Of a DNA stretch of 33,960 bases, positions 8,630-16,639 are shown one piece after another (position 1 is the first letter of the stretch; every line of letters starts with the position of its first letter). The stretch is from positions 1-33,960 of the forward strand of contig CANHHG010000017.1 in the NCBI GenBank assembly GCA_947460615.1, in the 5' to 3' direction. The DNA comes from Bacteroidota bacterium (GTDB lineage Bacteria; Bacteroidota; Bacteroidia; Flavobacteriales; Flavobacteriaceae). Position numbers and translations under genes: made by a program. The notes beneath the pieces are model-generated. The model had not been told where the DNA came from, searched no databases, and worked only from the letters and a program-made list of their open reading frames with translations.

Positions 8630-8725
8630 GGAATTTTAAAAATTCCATTTGTTGATAACTTATCAAAATTCCTACTTCAAAAAAACTTAAATTTGAAGTT
8701 CAAAAATTATTTATTTTCAAATAAT
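8630..8725. repeat. Four consecutive perfect inverted repeats upstream of dnaE
   Basis: They are: GGAATTTT-A-AAAATTCC (8630-8646); TTGATAA-C-TTATCAA (8652-8666); ACTTCAAA/TTTGAAGT (8674-8681 and 8692-8699); and ATTATTT/AAATAAT (8706-8712 and 8719-8725). All arms are perfect. The second has the form of a dimeric operator. They fill the gap between the hppA terminator and dnaE. No perfect TAnnTTTG element is seen there. Confidence 0.6.
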
Positions 8726-8788
8726 AAAATGTCACATCAGACAAAAATAACCTGATTTTGCGTTACTTTATTTGACTTTTTTACACCT

Positions 8789-11700
8789 ATGTACCTAATA
8801 TTCGATACCGAAACCACTGGATTGCCAAAGCGATGGGACGCCCCAATTACCGATACGGGAAATTGGCCGCGTTGTGTTCAAATTGCCTGGCAGTTGCACG
8901 ATGATATGGGTAAACTTATCGAGCACCAGGATTATTTGATTAAACCAGAAGGATTTAATATTCCGTACGATGCAGAAAGTGTGCATGGAATTTCAACCGA
9001 ATTAGCTGAAGCGGAAGGATTATTAATGGTTGAGGTACTTGAAAAATTTAATATTGCCTTAAGCAAATCTAAATTTATTGTTGGGCAAAATTTAAAGTTT
9101 GATATCAATATAATGGGTTGTGAATTCCATCGTTTTGGAATTGAAAGCCCAATGAGTTCCATGCCCATTTTGGATACTTGTACCGAAGTGACCGCCTCTT
9201 TATTGCAACTACCAGGAGGCCGCGGAGGTAAATTTAAGTTACCTACGCTAACTGAATTGCACAGTTATTTATTCAATTTGCCATTTTCAGAAGCCCATAA
9301 CGCCACTGCCGATGTGGAAGCTACTACGCGTTGCTTTTTTGAATTGATTCGAACAGAAATTTTTACAGAAAAGGAACTTCAAGTCGACGGTGATTATTTT
9401 ATTAATTTTAAAACTCAAAATCCGAAGCCCATACCGTTGATCGGATTAAGGCATATCAATTTAAAAGAAGCGTCTCAGCAAATTAAACAACAGTTTGGAG
9501 AGCGACAAGCAAATCTGGTTTCTCAGGAAGAAATTGCCGAAAATAAACAAGTTTTAATAGATGCCGATTTTGTGCATTTGCATAACCATACCCAATTTTC
9601 AGTTTTACAATCTACAATTAGCGTGGCTAAATTGGTTAAAGCAGCATCTGAAAATAAAATGCCTGCAGTTGCCATCACCGATCATGCTAATTTAATGGGT
9701 GCCTTCCATTTTGTTAGAGATATTTTATACCATAATAAAGCGGCTAATGCCAAAAATGAGGAAGCTATTGCTAATGGCGATTCGGCAACTGAGGTAATTA
9801 TTAAACCTATAGTAGGTTGTGAATTCTTTGTTTGTGAAGACCATTTAGACAAATCTCGAAAAGACAATGGTTATCAAATTGTATTCCTTGCAAAAAGTAA
9901 AAAGGGGTATCAGAATCTAACTAAACTAACCTCAATCGCGAATACCGATGGATTCTATTATGTTCCTAGAATTGATAGAAATCTTATAGAAAAGTACAAA
10001 GAAGATTTAATCGTGTTAACTGGAAATTTGTATGGAGAAATTCCAAGTAAAATTCTAAATATCGGTGAAATGCAAGCGGAGGAAGCCCTAATTTGGTGGA
10101 AAAAACAATTCGGTTCTGACTTATATATTGAAGTGATGCGTCACAATCAAGAAGATGAAAATCGTGTAAATGCAAGTTTGATTTCGTTAGCTAAAAAGAA
10201 TGATATTAAAATTGTTGCCACAAATAACACCTTTTATTTAAACAAAGAAGATGCCAATGCGCATGATATTTTACTTTGTGTTCGGGATGGTGAAAAGCAA
10301 TCTACTCCAATAGGAAGAGGCCGAGGTTATCGTTATGGAATGCCTAATCAGGAGTATTATTTTAAATCTGCTGAGGAGATGAAAATGCTTTTCACTGATT
10401 TGCCTGAGGCAATTTCTAATCTTTCAGAGGTGGTTTCTAAAATTGAAATTTACGATTTAGCACGGGAAGTGCTCTTGCCGAAATTTGATATCCCACAAGA
10501 ATTTTTAGTCGCCAACGATGATGCTGACGGAGGGAAAAGAGGAGAGAATTCTTATTTAAAACATCTAACTTATCAGGGTGCCAAAAAGAGGTATGCCGAA
10601 ATAACTACCGAAATTCAGGAGCGAATTGATTTTGAGTTGCTTACCATTCAAAATTCAGGTTACCCAGGATATTTCTTGATTGTTCAAGATTTTATTGCCG
10701 AAGCTAGAAAAATGGATGTTTCTGTTGGACCTGGAAGGGGATCTGCAGCAGGATCGGTGGTTGCTTATTGCTTAGGAATTACCAATATTGATCCTTTATT
10801 GTATAACCTCCTTTTTGAGCGTTTTCTTAACCCGGATAGAGTGTCATTACCCGATATTGATATCGATTTTGACGATGAAGGGCGAAGCCGAGTTATGGAT
10901 TATGTAATTAAAAAATACGGTTCTAAACAGGTCGCTCAAATTATTACCTACGGAACAATGGCTGCAAAATCGGCAATTCGAGATACAGCTCGTGTATTGG
11001 ATTTACCCCTTTTTGAAGCAGATAAGATAGCCAAATTAATTCCGAATTTAATTCCTTCTAAATGGAGTTTGGCGCGTTTTCTAAAAGAAGCCGAGCCTGA
11101 AATTAAAAAAATTCTTCGTCCAGAAGATTTTGAAAAAATTAAAGATTTAATTTCTATTTCTAAAGAAAATGACCTGTCAGGGGAGACCATTCAACAGGCG
11201 CAGATATTAGAAGGAAATTTAAGAAATACAGGAATTCATGCCTGCGGAGTAATTATTACGCCAAGTGATATAACCAACTTTGTTCCAATTGCTACAGCGA
11301 AAGATTCTGATTTATATGTCACTCAATTCGACAACTCTGTTGTAGAAAGTGCCGGATTATTAAAAATGGATTTCTTGGGGTTAAAGACCCTGACTTTAAT
11401 TAAAGACACTGTTAAATTAGTAAAATACAGATCTGGAATTGTTCTGGATCCAGATGCTTTCCCAATTGACGATATTAAAACTTTTGAGCTTTTTCAACGT
11501 GGCGAAACCATTGGAATATTCCAATATGAATCTCCGGGAATGCAAAAGTATTTGAAGGAATTGAAGCCGACGGTTTTTGGAGATTTAATTGCAATGAATG
11601 CACTTTATCGTCCAGGACCAATTGCTTATATCCCAAGTTTTATTCGACGAAAAAACGGGGAAGAGACCATAGAATACGATCTTGATGCTTGCGAAGAATT

Positions 11701-13309
11701 ACTAAAAGATACCTACGGAATTACCGTTTATCAAGAGCAAGTAATGCTATTATCTCAAAAATTAGCTGACTTTTCTAAAGGAGATGCCGATGTTTTGCGA
11801 AAAGCAATGGGGAAAAAGCAGAAAGACGTATTGGATAAAATGAAGCCAAAATTCATTAGTCAAGCTGCCGCCAAAGGTCATGAAGAAGAAAAATTAGAGA
11901 AAATTTGGAAGGATTGGGAAGCATTTGCTGAATATGCTTTTAATAAATCACATTCTACTTGTTATGCCTGGATTGCCTATCAAACAGCCTATTTGAAAGC
12001 AAATTATCCTGCTGAATACATGGCGGCCGTTTTGTCGAATAACATGAGTGATATTAAACAAGTTTCCTTTTTTATGGAGGAATGTAAGCGCATGGGATTA
12101 CAAGTTTTAGGTCCAGATGTTAACGAGTCTTTTTATAAATTTACGGTTAATGAAAATTACGCAGTGCGCTTTGGAATTGGCGCTGTCAAAGGAGTCGGAA
12201 TGGGAGCTGTTCAAACCATTGTAGAAAACAGAAAGGAAAGTAAATACAAATCTATTTTCGATTTAACCAAGAGAATTGACTTGCGTGCCGCCAATAAAAA
12301 GGCACTTGAAAATTTGATTTTAGCCGGTGGTTTTGATTCGTTTAAAGGAGTTTCAAGAGCACAGTATTTCCATGACGATGGAGATGGAATTACCTTTTAT
12401 GAAAAAGCAATTCGATACGGGTTAAAATTTCAAGAAAATGAAAACTCATCTCAAGTAAGTTTATTTGGCGAGGCAAGTGAAGTTCAAATTGCGGAACCTA
12501 TTGTTCCTCCATGTGAAGATTGGTCCACTATGGAAAAATTGGCTAAGGAGAAAGAAGTAGTAGGAATTTATCTTTCTGGTCATCCGCTAGATGATTTTAA
12601 ATTTGAGATGAAATATTATTGCAATTCTAAATTGGAATCTTTAAAAGATTTAAATAATCAAATCAATAAAAATTTATCTTTTGGAGGAATTATTTCTAAC
12701 GTTAAACACCTGGTTAATAAATCAGGAAAAGGATGGGGTTCTTTTGTCTTAGAAGGATATGATGAAAGCCATGAATTTAGGATCTTTGGAGAAGAGTATA
12801 TGAAGTACCGTCATTATTTGACCCCTAATAGTTTTACTTTTATTAAGCTAATGGTAAAAGAAGGTTGGCCAGATAAAGAGACAGGTAAAAAAGGGGAGCC
12901 AAGAATACAATTTGTTGAGTTTAAAATTCTCCAGGATATTCTAGGGTTATTTGCTAAAAAATTGGTAATTCATATCAATATAAAGGATTTACAATCGGAA
13001 TTTATTCATCAGTTAAGTGCTGTTTTTCAACAAAACAAAGGAGATAAATCAGTCGTTTTTGAAGTAATGGAATTAGAAAAAATAAAAACCCAAGTTGAAA
13101 TTACTCCCCAAATTGTTGCCACAGTTGAAGAAGCAGAAAGTGATATAGTTTTTGATGATGAGAATCCTCAACTTGAATTGGTAACCGAAGTCGAAGAAAT
13201 AAAAGTGGTGACCAAATTGGAAATGCCAAGTCGGAAATTAAAAATTAATATTTCAAACGAGTTGCTTTCGGAATTGGAAAAAATGCAAGTGAATTTTAAA
13301 TTGAATTAA
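8789..13309 (+). CDS. dnaE: DNA polymerase III subunit alpha with fused N-terminal 3'-5' exonuclease
   Basis: This is the replicative polymerase subunit. Residues 1-200 form a DEDDh exonuclease: motif I DTETTG at 6-11, motif II around GQNLKFDIN, and motif III HNATADVEA. The PHP domain begins at HLHNH (263-267). The polymerase core has GPGRGSAAGS (647-656), the catalytic acidic run DIDID (689-693) and a third conserved Asp in MDFLGL (861). QVSLF (1222-1226) fits the beta-clamp binding consensus, and an OB-fold region follows around 1290-1370. At 1506 residues it is longer than the roughly 1160 of E. coli DnaE because of the fused exonuclease. The fusion precedes the PHP domain, unlike PolC where the exonuclease is inserted within it. 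To my knowledge this form is usual in Flavobacteria. Confidence 0.97.
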   Translation: MYLIFDTETTGLPKRWDAPITDTGNWPRCVQIAWQLHDDMGKLIEHQDYLIKPEGFNIPYDAESVHGISTELAEAEGLLMVEVLEKFNIALSKSKFIVGQNLKFDINIMGCEFHRFGIESPMSSMPILDTCTEVTASLLQLPGGRGGKFKLPTLTELHSYLFNLPFSEAHNATADVEATTRCFFELIRTEIFTEKELQVDGDYFINFKTQNPKPIPLIGLRHINLKEASQQIKQQFGERQANLVSQEEIAENKQVLIDADFVHLHNHTQFSVLQSTISVAKLVKAASENKMPAVAITDHANLMGAFHFVRDILYHNKAANAKNEEAIANGDSATEVIIKPIVGCEFFVCEDHLDKSRKDNGYQIVFLAKSKKGYQNLTKLTSIANTDGFYYVPRIDRNLIEKYKEDLIVLTGNLYGEIPSKILNIGEMQAEEALIWWKKQFGSDLYIEVMRHNQEDENRVNASLISLAKKNDIKIVATNNTFYLNKEDANAHDILLCVRDGEKQSTPIGRGRGYRYGMPNQEYYFKSAEEMKMLFTDLPEAISNLSEVVSKIEIYDLAREVLLPKFDIPQEFLVANDDADGGKRGENSYLKHLTYQGAKKRYAEITTEIQERIDFELLTIQNSGYPGYFLIVQDFIAEARKMDVSVGPGRGSAAGSVVAYCLGITNIDPLLYNLLFERFLNPDRVSLPDIDIDFDDEGRSRVMDYVIKKYGSKQVAQIITYGTMAAKSAIRDTARVLDLPLFEADKIAKLIPNLIPSKWSLARFLKEAEPEIKKILRPEDFEKIKDLISISKENDLSGETIQQAQILEGNLRNTGIHACGVIITPSDITNFVPIATAKDSDLYVTQFDNSVVESAGLLKMDFLGLKTLTLIKDTVKLVKYRSGIVLDPDAFPIDDIKTFELFQRGETIGIFQYESPGMQKYLKELKPTVFGDLIAMNALYRPGPIAYIPSFIRRKNGEETIEYDLDACEELLKDTYGITVYQEQVMLLSQKLADFSKGDADVLRKAMGKKQKDVLDKMKPKFISQAAAKGHEEEKLEKIWKDWEAFAEYAFNKSHSTCYAWIAYQTAYLKANYPAEYMAAVLSNNMSDIKQVSFFMEECKRMGLQVLGPDVNESFYKFTVNENYAVRFGIGAVKGVGMGAVQTIVENRKESKYKSIFDLTKRIDLRAANKKALENLILAGGFDSFKGVSRAQYFHDDGDGITFYEKAIRYGLKFQENENSSQVSLFGEASEVQIAEPIVPPCEDWSTMEKLAKEKEVVGIYLSGHPLDDFKFEMKYYCNSKLESLKDLNNQINKNLSFGGIISNVKHLVNKSGKGWGSFVLEGYDESHEFRIFGEEYMKYRHYLTPNSFTFIKLMVKEGWPDKETGKKGEPRIQFVEFKILQDILGLFAKKLVIHINIKDLQSEFIHQLSAVFQQNKGDKSVVFEVMELEKIKTQVEITPQIVATVEEAESDIVFDDENPQLELVTEVEEIKVVTKLEMPSRKLKINISNELLSELEKMQVNFKLN

Positions 13310-13323
13310 TTCCACAAAATTCT

Positions 13324-13406
13324 GGCCCCGATAGAAAGGAAAATCCCGGGTTGTAGATCGGTACGAAACACAACACGGATTGGGATGATAGCGGGAAAAG
13401 GCTGCC
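13324..13406. repeat. Structured intergenic repeat, copy 2
   Basis: The left end is GGCCCCGATAGAAAGG and the right end TAGCGGGAAAAGGCTGCC. The outer stem is CCCG (13327-13330) with CGGG (13392-13395), plus flanking pairs across an A-rich bulge. Then ATCCC (13343-13347) pairs with GGGAT (13382-13386), and an inner CCGGGTTGT/ACAACACGG hairpin lies inside. It resembles the repeat at 2065-2131 and starts 14 bases after the dnaE stop, so it could also serve as its transcript end. Confidence 0.6.
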
Positions 13407-13485
13407 AATAATAAAAGATAAATTAAACCAATACACTCATAACCAAAAGTAATTTTACAATAGTGTTCAAATGGTATTTAATTAT

Positions 13486-13493
13486 TAAATTTG
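13486..13493 (+). promoter_or_regulatory. trxA promoter -7 element
   Basis: TAAATTTG is a perfect TAnnTTTG element, 31 bases before the trxA start codon. No clear TTG is seen 19-23 bases upstream. Confidence 0.5.
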
Positions 13494-13524
13494 CTTCATA
13501 AAAATAAATTAACACATAGAAAAT

Positions 13525-13842
13525 ATGGCATTAGCAATAACAGACGCTACTTTTGACGAAGTAGTATTGAAATCAGACAAACCAGTAATGGTCGATTTTT
13601 GGGCAGCATGGTGTGGGCCTTGTAGAATGGTTGGACCAATCATTGACGAAATAAGTGAAGAATTTGCTGGGAAAGCAGTAGTTGGAAAAGTAGATGTAGA
13701 TGCAAATCAAGAGTTTGCTGCAAAATACGGAGTACGAAATATTCCTACCGTTTTAGTATTTAAAAATGGGGAAGTGGTAGCAAGACAAGTGGGTGTTGCA
13801 CCAAAGCAAACTTATGCTGACAGTTTGAATACTTTATTATAA
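13525..13842 (+). CDS. trxA: Thioredoxin
   Basis: This is a small cytoplasmic protein-disulfide reductase with the active site WCGPC at residues 29-33 and the cis-proline region RNIPTV. No signal peptide is present, so it acts in the cytoplasm. At 105 residues it is a canonical single-domain thioredoxin. It has its own promoter element and a strong terminator, and is probably transcribed alone. Confidence 0.96.
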   Translation: MALAITDATFDEVVLKSDKPVMVDFWAAWCGPCRMVGPIIDEISEEFAGKAVVGKVDVDANQEFAAKYGVRNIPTVLVFKNGEVVARQVGVAPKQTYADSLNTLL

Positions 13843-13869
13843 AAATATTTAATTGTTACAATACCAACT

Positions 13870-13897
13870 AAGGTTTGACGAAAGTCAAGCCTTTTTT
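13870..13897 (+). terminator. trxA terminator
   Basis: A 10-bp stem (13870-13879 with 13884-13893, one T:G pair) with a GAAA tetraloop is followed by a T-run. It starts 27 bases after the trxA stop. Confidence 0.9.
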
Positions 13898-13978
13898 ATT
13901 TGAACTAAATTTATTTCAGTTACTATATTTCTAATCTTTTAATTTTTAAATCGTTAAATCTTTTAATACATTTGAGTG

Positions 13979-14905
13979 ATGAAAATTGAATCGCAAATAG
14001 AGAAAATTTCTAGCTTTCAGCACCTTGAATTATTAGCCAATCAAGTGGTTGAAGGTTTTATTTCGGGAATGCATAAAAGTCCGTTTCATGGATTCTCAGC
14101 TGAGTTTGCGGAACATAAAGTATACAATCCTGGAGAAAGTACGAAACACATCGATTGGAAATTATTTGCCAAAACGGATCGCCTTTATACGAAGAGGTAT
14201 GAAGAAGAAACCAATTTGCGATGTCATCTAATTATTGACAATTCATCGTCAATGCATTACCCAAAGTTAAAAGATAACACGCAGTTTTATGAAAATAAAA
14301 TAGGATTTTCTGTTTTAGCTTCAGCGGTTTTGATGAATTTATTGAAGAAGCAGCGGGATGCAGTTGGGTTAAGTGTTTATTCTGATAATTATGAATATTA
14401 TGCACCCGAAAAAGGGAGTGACCGACACCACCGAATGCTATTAAACAAATTAGAATCATTGCTTGAGAACAGTAAAACTTCTAAAAGCACGGATACAATT
14501 GCCTTTTTACACCAAATTGCAGAGAAAATCCATCGTCGTTCGATGATTGTATTGTTTACCGATATGTTTCAAACCGGAGATGAAGAAGCATTATTCACTG
14601 CATTACAACATTTGAAACACAACAAACATAAAATAGTTTTGTTTCATGTAATCGATGAAAAAACGGAATTAACTTTTGATTTCGATGCTACACCAAGAAA
14701 ATTTATAGATCTGGAGTCAGGGGAAGAAATTAATATTTTTGCAGATAATATAAAGGAAGCATATGCGAACCAGGTTTCAAACTACTTTAAGAAGTTAGCA
14801 TTGACATGTGCCCAGAATAAAATTAAATATGTTCCTGTTTCAGTGGGAAGTAATTTCGAGAAAATCCTCACCTCTTACCTTGTTGAAAAACAAACCTTTG
14901 GATAA
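13979..14905 (+). CDS. DUF58 domain-containing protein
   Basis: The DUF58 signature NPGESTKHIDWKLFAKTDRLYTKRYEEE is clear. It is followed by a von Willebrand A-like fold starting at DNSSSM (residues 87-92), a metal-ion-dependent adhesion (MIDAS) type motif. No signal peptide or membrane segment is evident, so it is probably cytoplasmic. DUF58 genes often sit next to a MoxR-type ATPase and Bat genes, but neither is present here, so the partner is unknown. The ATG at 13979 is chosen; a GTG immediately before it is also in frame. The 308-residue length is normal. The precise function is unknown. Confidence 0.9.
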   Translation: MKIESQIEKISSFQHLELLANQVVEGFISGMHKSPFHGFSAEFAEHKVYNPGESTKHIDWKLFAKTDRLYTKRYEEETNLRCHLIIDNSSSMHYPKLKDNTQFYENKIGFSVLASAVLMNLLKKQRDAVGLSVYSDNYEYYAPEKGSDRHHRMLLNKLESLLENSKTSKSTDTIAFLHQIAEKIHRRSMIVLFTDMFQTGDEEALFTALQHLKHNKHKIVLFHVIDEKTELTFDFDATPRKFIDLESGEEINIFADNIKEAYANQVSNYFKKLALTCAQNKIKYVPVSVGSNFEKILTSYLVEKQTFG

Positions 14906-14943
14906 TGTTAAACTTCAATAATAAAATATTTCTCAAAAAACTC

Positions 14944-14973
14944 TTGCTAGAGTCGAAATAGGTTGTATATTTG
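14944..14973 (+). promoter_or_regulatory. tRNA-Asp promoter
   Basis: TTG at 14944-14946, 19 bases, then TATATTTG at 14966-14973: a textbook Bacteroidota promoter. The mature tRNA begins 18 bases downstream. Confidence 0.8.
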
Positions 14974-14991
14974 CACTCGCAATAAAGCGCT

Positions 14992-15065
14992 GGTTTGGTA
15001 GTTCAGTTGGTTAGAATACATGCCTGTCACGCATGGGGTCGCGGGTTCGAGTCCCGTCCAGACCG
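14992..15065 (+). tRNA. tRNA-Asp (anticodon GTC)
   Basis: A full cloverleaf can be drawn. The 7-bp acceptor pairs 14992-14998 with 15058-15064 (one T:G pair). The D-arm region is AGTTCAGTTGGTTAGAAT, the anticodon stem is CATGC/GCATG with loop CTGTCAC, and the T-arm has TTCGAGT. The anticodon is GTC (Asp) and the discriminator base is G. The 3' CCA is not encoded and must be added after transcription. Confidence 0.97.
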
Positions 15066-15076
15066 CTTAAATTGGG

Positions 15077-15106
15077 AAAAGTCACGTGTAACAACGTGAC
15101 TTTTTT
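15077..15106 (+). terminator. tRNA-Asp terminator
   Basis: An 11-bp perfect stem (15077-15087 with 15094-15104) with a 6-nt loop ends in a T-run, 12 bases after the tRNA. Confidence 0.9.
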
Positions 15107-15148
15107 GCCCAAAAAAGGTTTTTAAGATTGTTGTGTTGTTTTGCTACG

Positions 15149-15241
15149 GCTTTGTAACCCGTAGCCTGGTTTAGTAGTTAGACCAATGAAAAGCTTTCCA
15201 TTTATTCTGAATTTATTTCAGAATTTAGGGATAGCTTTTTT
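15149..15241 (+). terminator. Second hairpin/terminator region between tRNA-Asp and the SAM riboswitch
   Basis: First comes a small hairpin of CTACGG/CCGTAG near 15153-15165. Then a long hairpin follows: outer AAAAGCT/AGCTTTT (15189-15195 with 15233-15239) and inner perfect ATTCTGAA/TTCAGAAT (15204-15211 with 15217-15224), followed by T residues. The long hairpin looks like a rho-independent terminator, but no gene lies between it and the tRNA terminator. It may act as a back-up stop or end a small RNA; no promoter for one was found. Confidence 0.55.
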
Positions 15242-15279
15242 GATTTATTGCGGTTTGTATTTTTATTTAATTAATAAAC

Positions 15280-15310
15280 TTGTAAAATAAACTTCAATTC
15301 ACTTACTTTG
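15280..15310 (+). promoter_or_regulatory. Promoter of the methionine operon
   Basis: TTG at 15280-15282, 20 bases, then TTACTTTG at 15303-15310 (7 of 8 to TAnnTTTG). It would start transcription about 15-20 bases before the SAM-I aptamer. Confidence 0.5.
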
Positions 15311-15333
15311 CAACGTTCTTAAATGTACTGTTT

Positions 15334-15435
15334 GTTATCACGAAAGCCCGAGGGATTAGACCCGATGAAAGCTTAGCAACCCTTTACTACTAAAGAAGGT
15401 GCTACATTCTATCACGCCAAGCGTGAACAGATAAC
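15334..15435 (+). promoter_or_regulatory. SAM-I (S-box) riboswitch aptamer
   Basis: All parts of the S-box aptamer are visible. P1 is GTTATC/GATAAC (15334-15339 with 15430-15435). P2 is AAGC/GCTT with an inner GGG/CCC hairpin and the conserved GATGAAA and GCAACC. P3 is CCTTT/AAAG, followed by the conserved AAGGTGCTA. P4 is perfect TCACGC/GCGTGA with a CAA loop (15412-15426). It binds S-adenosylmethionine and should shut down the metH-metF operon when SAM is plentiful. The expression platform is not obvious: the 179-nt leader after it has no hairpin followed by a T-run. Confidence 0.93.
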
Positions 15436-15530
15436 CCGAGATTTTCTCTCCCTTTCCATAACATCTTTTATTTTTTTGAAGCACAAATGCCGGCATCACG
15501 ATATATTGTATTCCCGTTTTTCGTTGCAAT

Positions 15531-15548
15531 CTGTGGTAAAAACCACAG
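15531..15548 (+). promoter_or_regulatory. Hairpin in the methionine operon leader
   Basis: Perfect 7-bp arms CTGTGGT/ACCACAG (15531-15537 with 15542-15548) enclose AAAA. It lies between the SAM-I aptamer and the metH start, without a T-run. It could belong to the expression platform, but this is inference. Confidence 0.35.
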
Positions 15549-15614
15549 GATTTCACTTCACCCGGGGCCATATTTTATTTATTTGCCTTTCTATAAATAA
15601 TAGTAAAAAAATAA

Positions 15615-16610
15615 ATGAGTTCAATTTTACAAGAAATAAACAAGCGAATACTAATTCTCGATGGAGCAATGGGAACCATGCTGCAACGTTATAATTTCTC
15701 CGAAGAAGATTTTCGGAGTGAGCGTTTTGCAAATTTCCCCCATTCCCTAAAAGGAAATAACGATTTGCTATCGCTCACCCAACCACAAGCTATTGCTGCT
15801 ATTCATGCTCAGTACTTTGAAGCGGGAGCAGATATTGTGGAAACCAATACCTTCTCTGGAACAACCATTGGAATGGCCGATTACCATTTAGAAGATTTAG
15901 TGTATGAACTCAATTTTGAATCCGCTAAAATAGCGCGTCAAGTTGCAGATGAGTTTACTGCTAATAATCCTGAAAAACCGAGATTCGTTGCTGGTTCAAT
16001 CGGACCAACAAACAGAACCGCTAGCATGTCTCCAGATGTAAACGATCCCGGTTTTAGAGCTGTAACTTTCGACGAATTAAAAGTAGCTTACAAGCAACAA
16101 GTTGACGCACTAATAGATGGCGGGGTAGATTTACTTTTAGTGGAAACCATTTTTGACACCATAAATGCTAAAGCCGCACTATTTGCCATTGAGGAAGTAA
16201 AAGAGGAACGCAATATTGATATTCCAATTATGGTTTCAGGAACCATCACGGATGCTTCTGGAAGAACACTTTCAGGGCAAACAGTGGAAGCATTTTTAAT
16301 TTCAATTTCGCATATTCCATTGTTGAGCGTTGGATTTAATTGTGCGCTAGGAGCCAAACAATTAAAGCCCTATTTGAAACAATTATCACACAATACTTCT
16401 TTTAATATCTCGGCGCATCCCAATGCAGGATTACCCAACGCTTTCGGACAATACGACGAAACTCCAGCCGAAATGCAAGCACAAATTAAAGAGTATTTGG
16501 ATGAGAATTTAATCAATATAATTGGCGGTTGTTGTGGAACTAATCCAGACCATATTAAATTAATTGCCGAGGTGGCGAAGGAGTATAAGCCGAGAAAAAT
16601 TGTTGGTTGA
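15615..16610 (+). CDS. metH: Methionine synthase, homocysteine-binding part (MetH N-terminal module)
   Basis: This corresponds to the N-terminal homocysteine S-methyltransferase barrel of cobalamin-dependent methionine synthase. It begins with the typical [15 protein letters not shown]. The three zinc/homocysteine-binding cysteines are present: C243 (in FNCALG) and C306-C307 (in GGCCGT), matching C247, C310 and C311 of E. coli MetH with a constant small offset. It stops at 331 residues, exactly where the folate domain would begin; that and all later domains are encoded separately at 17178-19838. Split MetH is, to my knowledge, common in Flavobacteria. It is the first gene under the SAM-I riboswitch. 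The two parts must act together, since B12 sits on the other polypeptide. Confidence 0.94.
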   Translation: MSSILQEINKRILILDGAMGTMLQRYNFSEEDFRSERFANFPHSLKGNNDLLSLTQPQAIAAIHAQYFEAGADIVETNTFSGTTIGMADYHLEDLVYELNFESAKIARQVADEFTANNPEKPRFVAGSIGPTNRTASMSPDVNDPGFRAVTFDELKVAYKQQVDALIDGGVDLLLVETIFDTINAKAALFAIEEVKEERNIDIPIMVSGTITDASGRTLSGQTVEAFLISISHIPLLSVGFNCALGAKQLKPYLKQLSHNTSFNISAHPNAGLPNAFGQYDETPAEMQAQIKEYLDENLINIIGGCCGTNPDHIKLIAEVAKEYKPRKIVG

Positions 16611-16639
16611 TGGTTAACCAAATGTATAAATTTATAAAT

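Noticed and set aside
13324..13406. CRISPR or insertion-sequence end behind dnaE
   Set aside because: There is no regular repeat-spacer pattern and no transposase; only the two-ended structured repeat is present.
15487..15600. 37-codon ATG frame in the methionine leader as a protein-coding gene
   Set aside because: It has no recognisable family and sits inside a structured riboswitch leader. It is kept as a finding about regulation, not as a gene.
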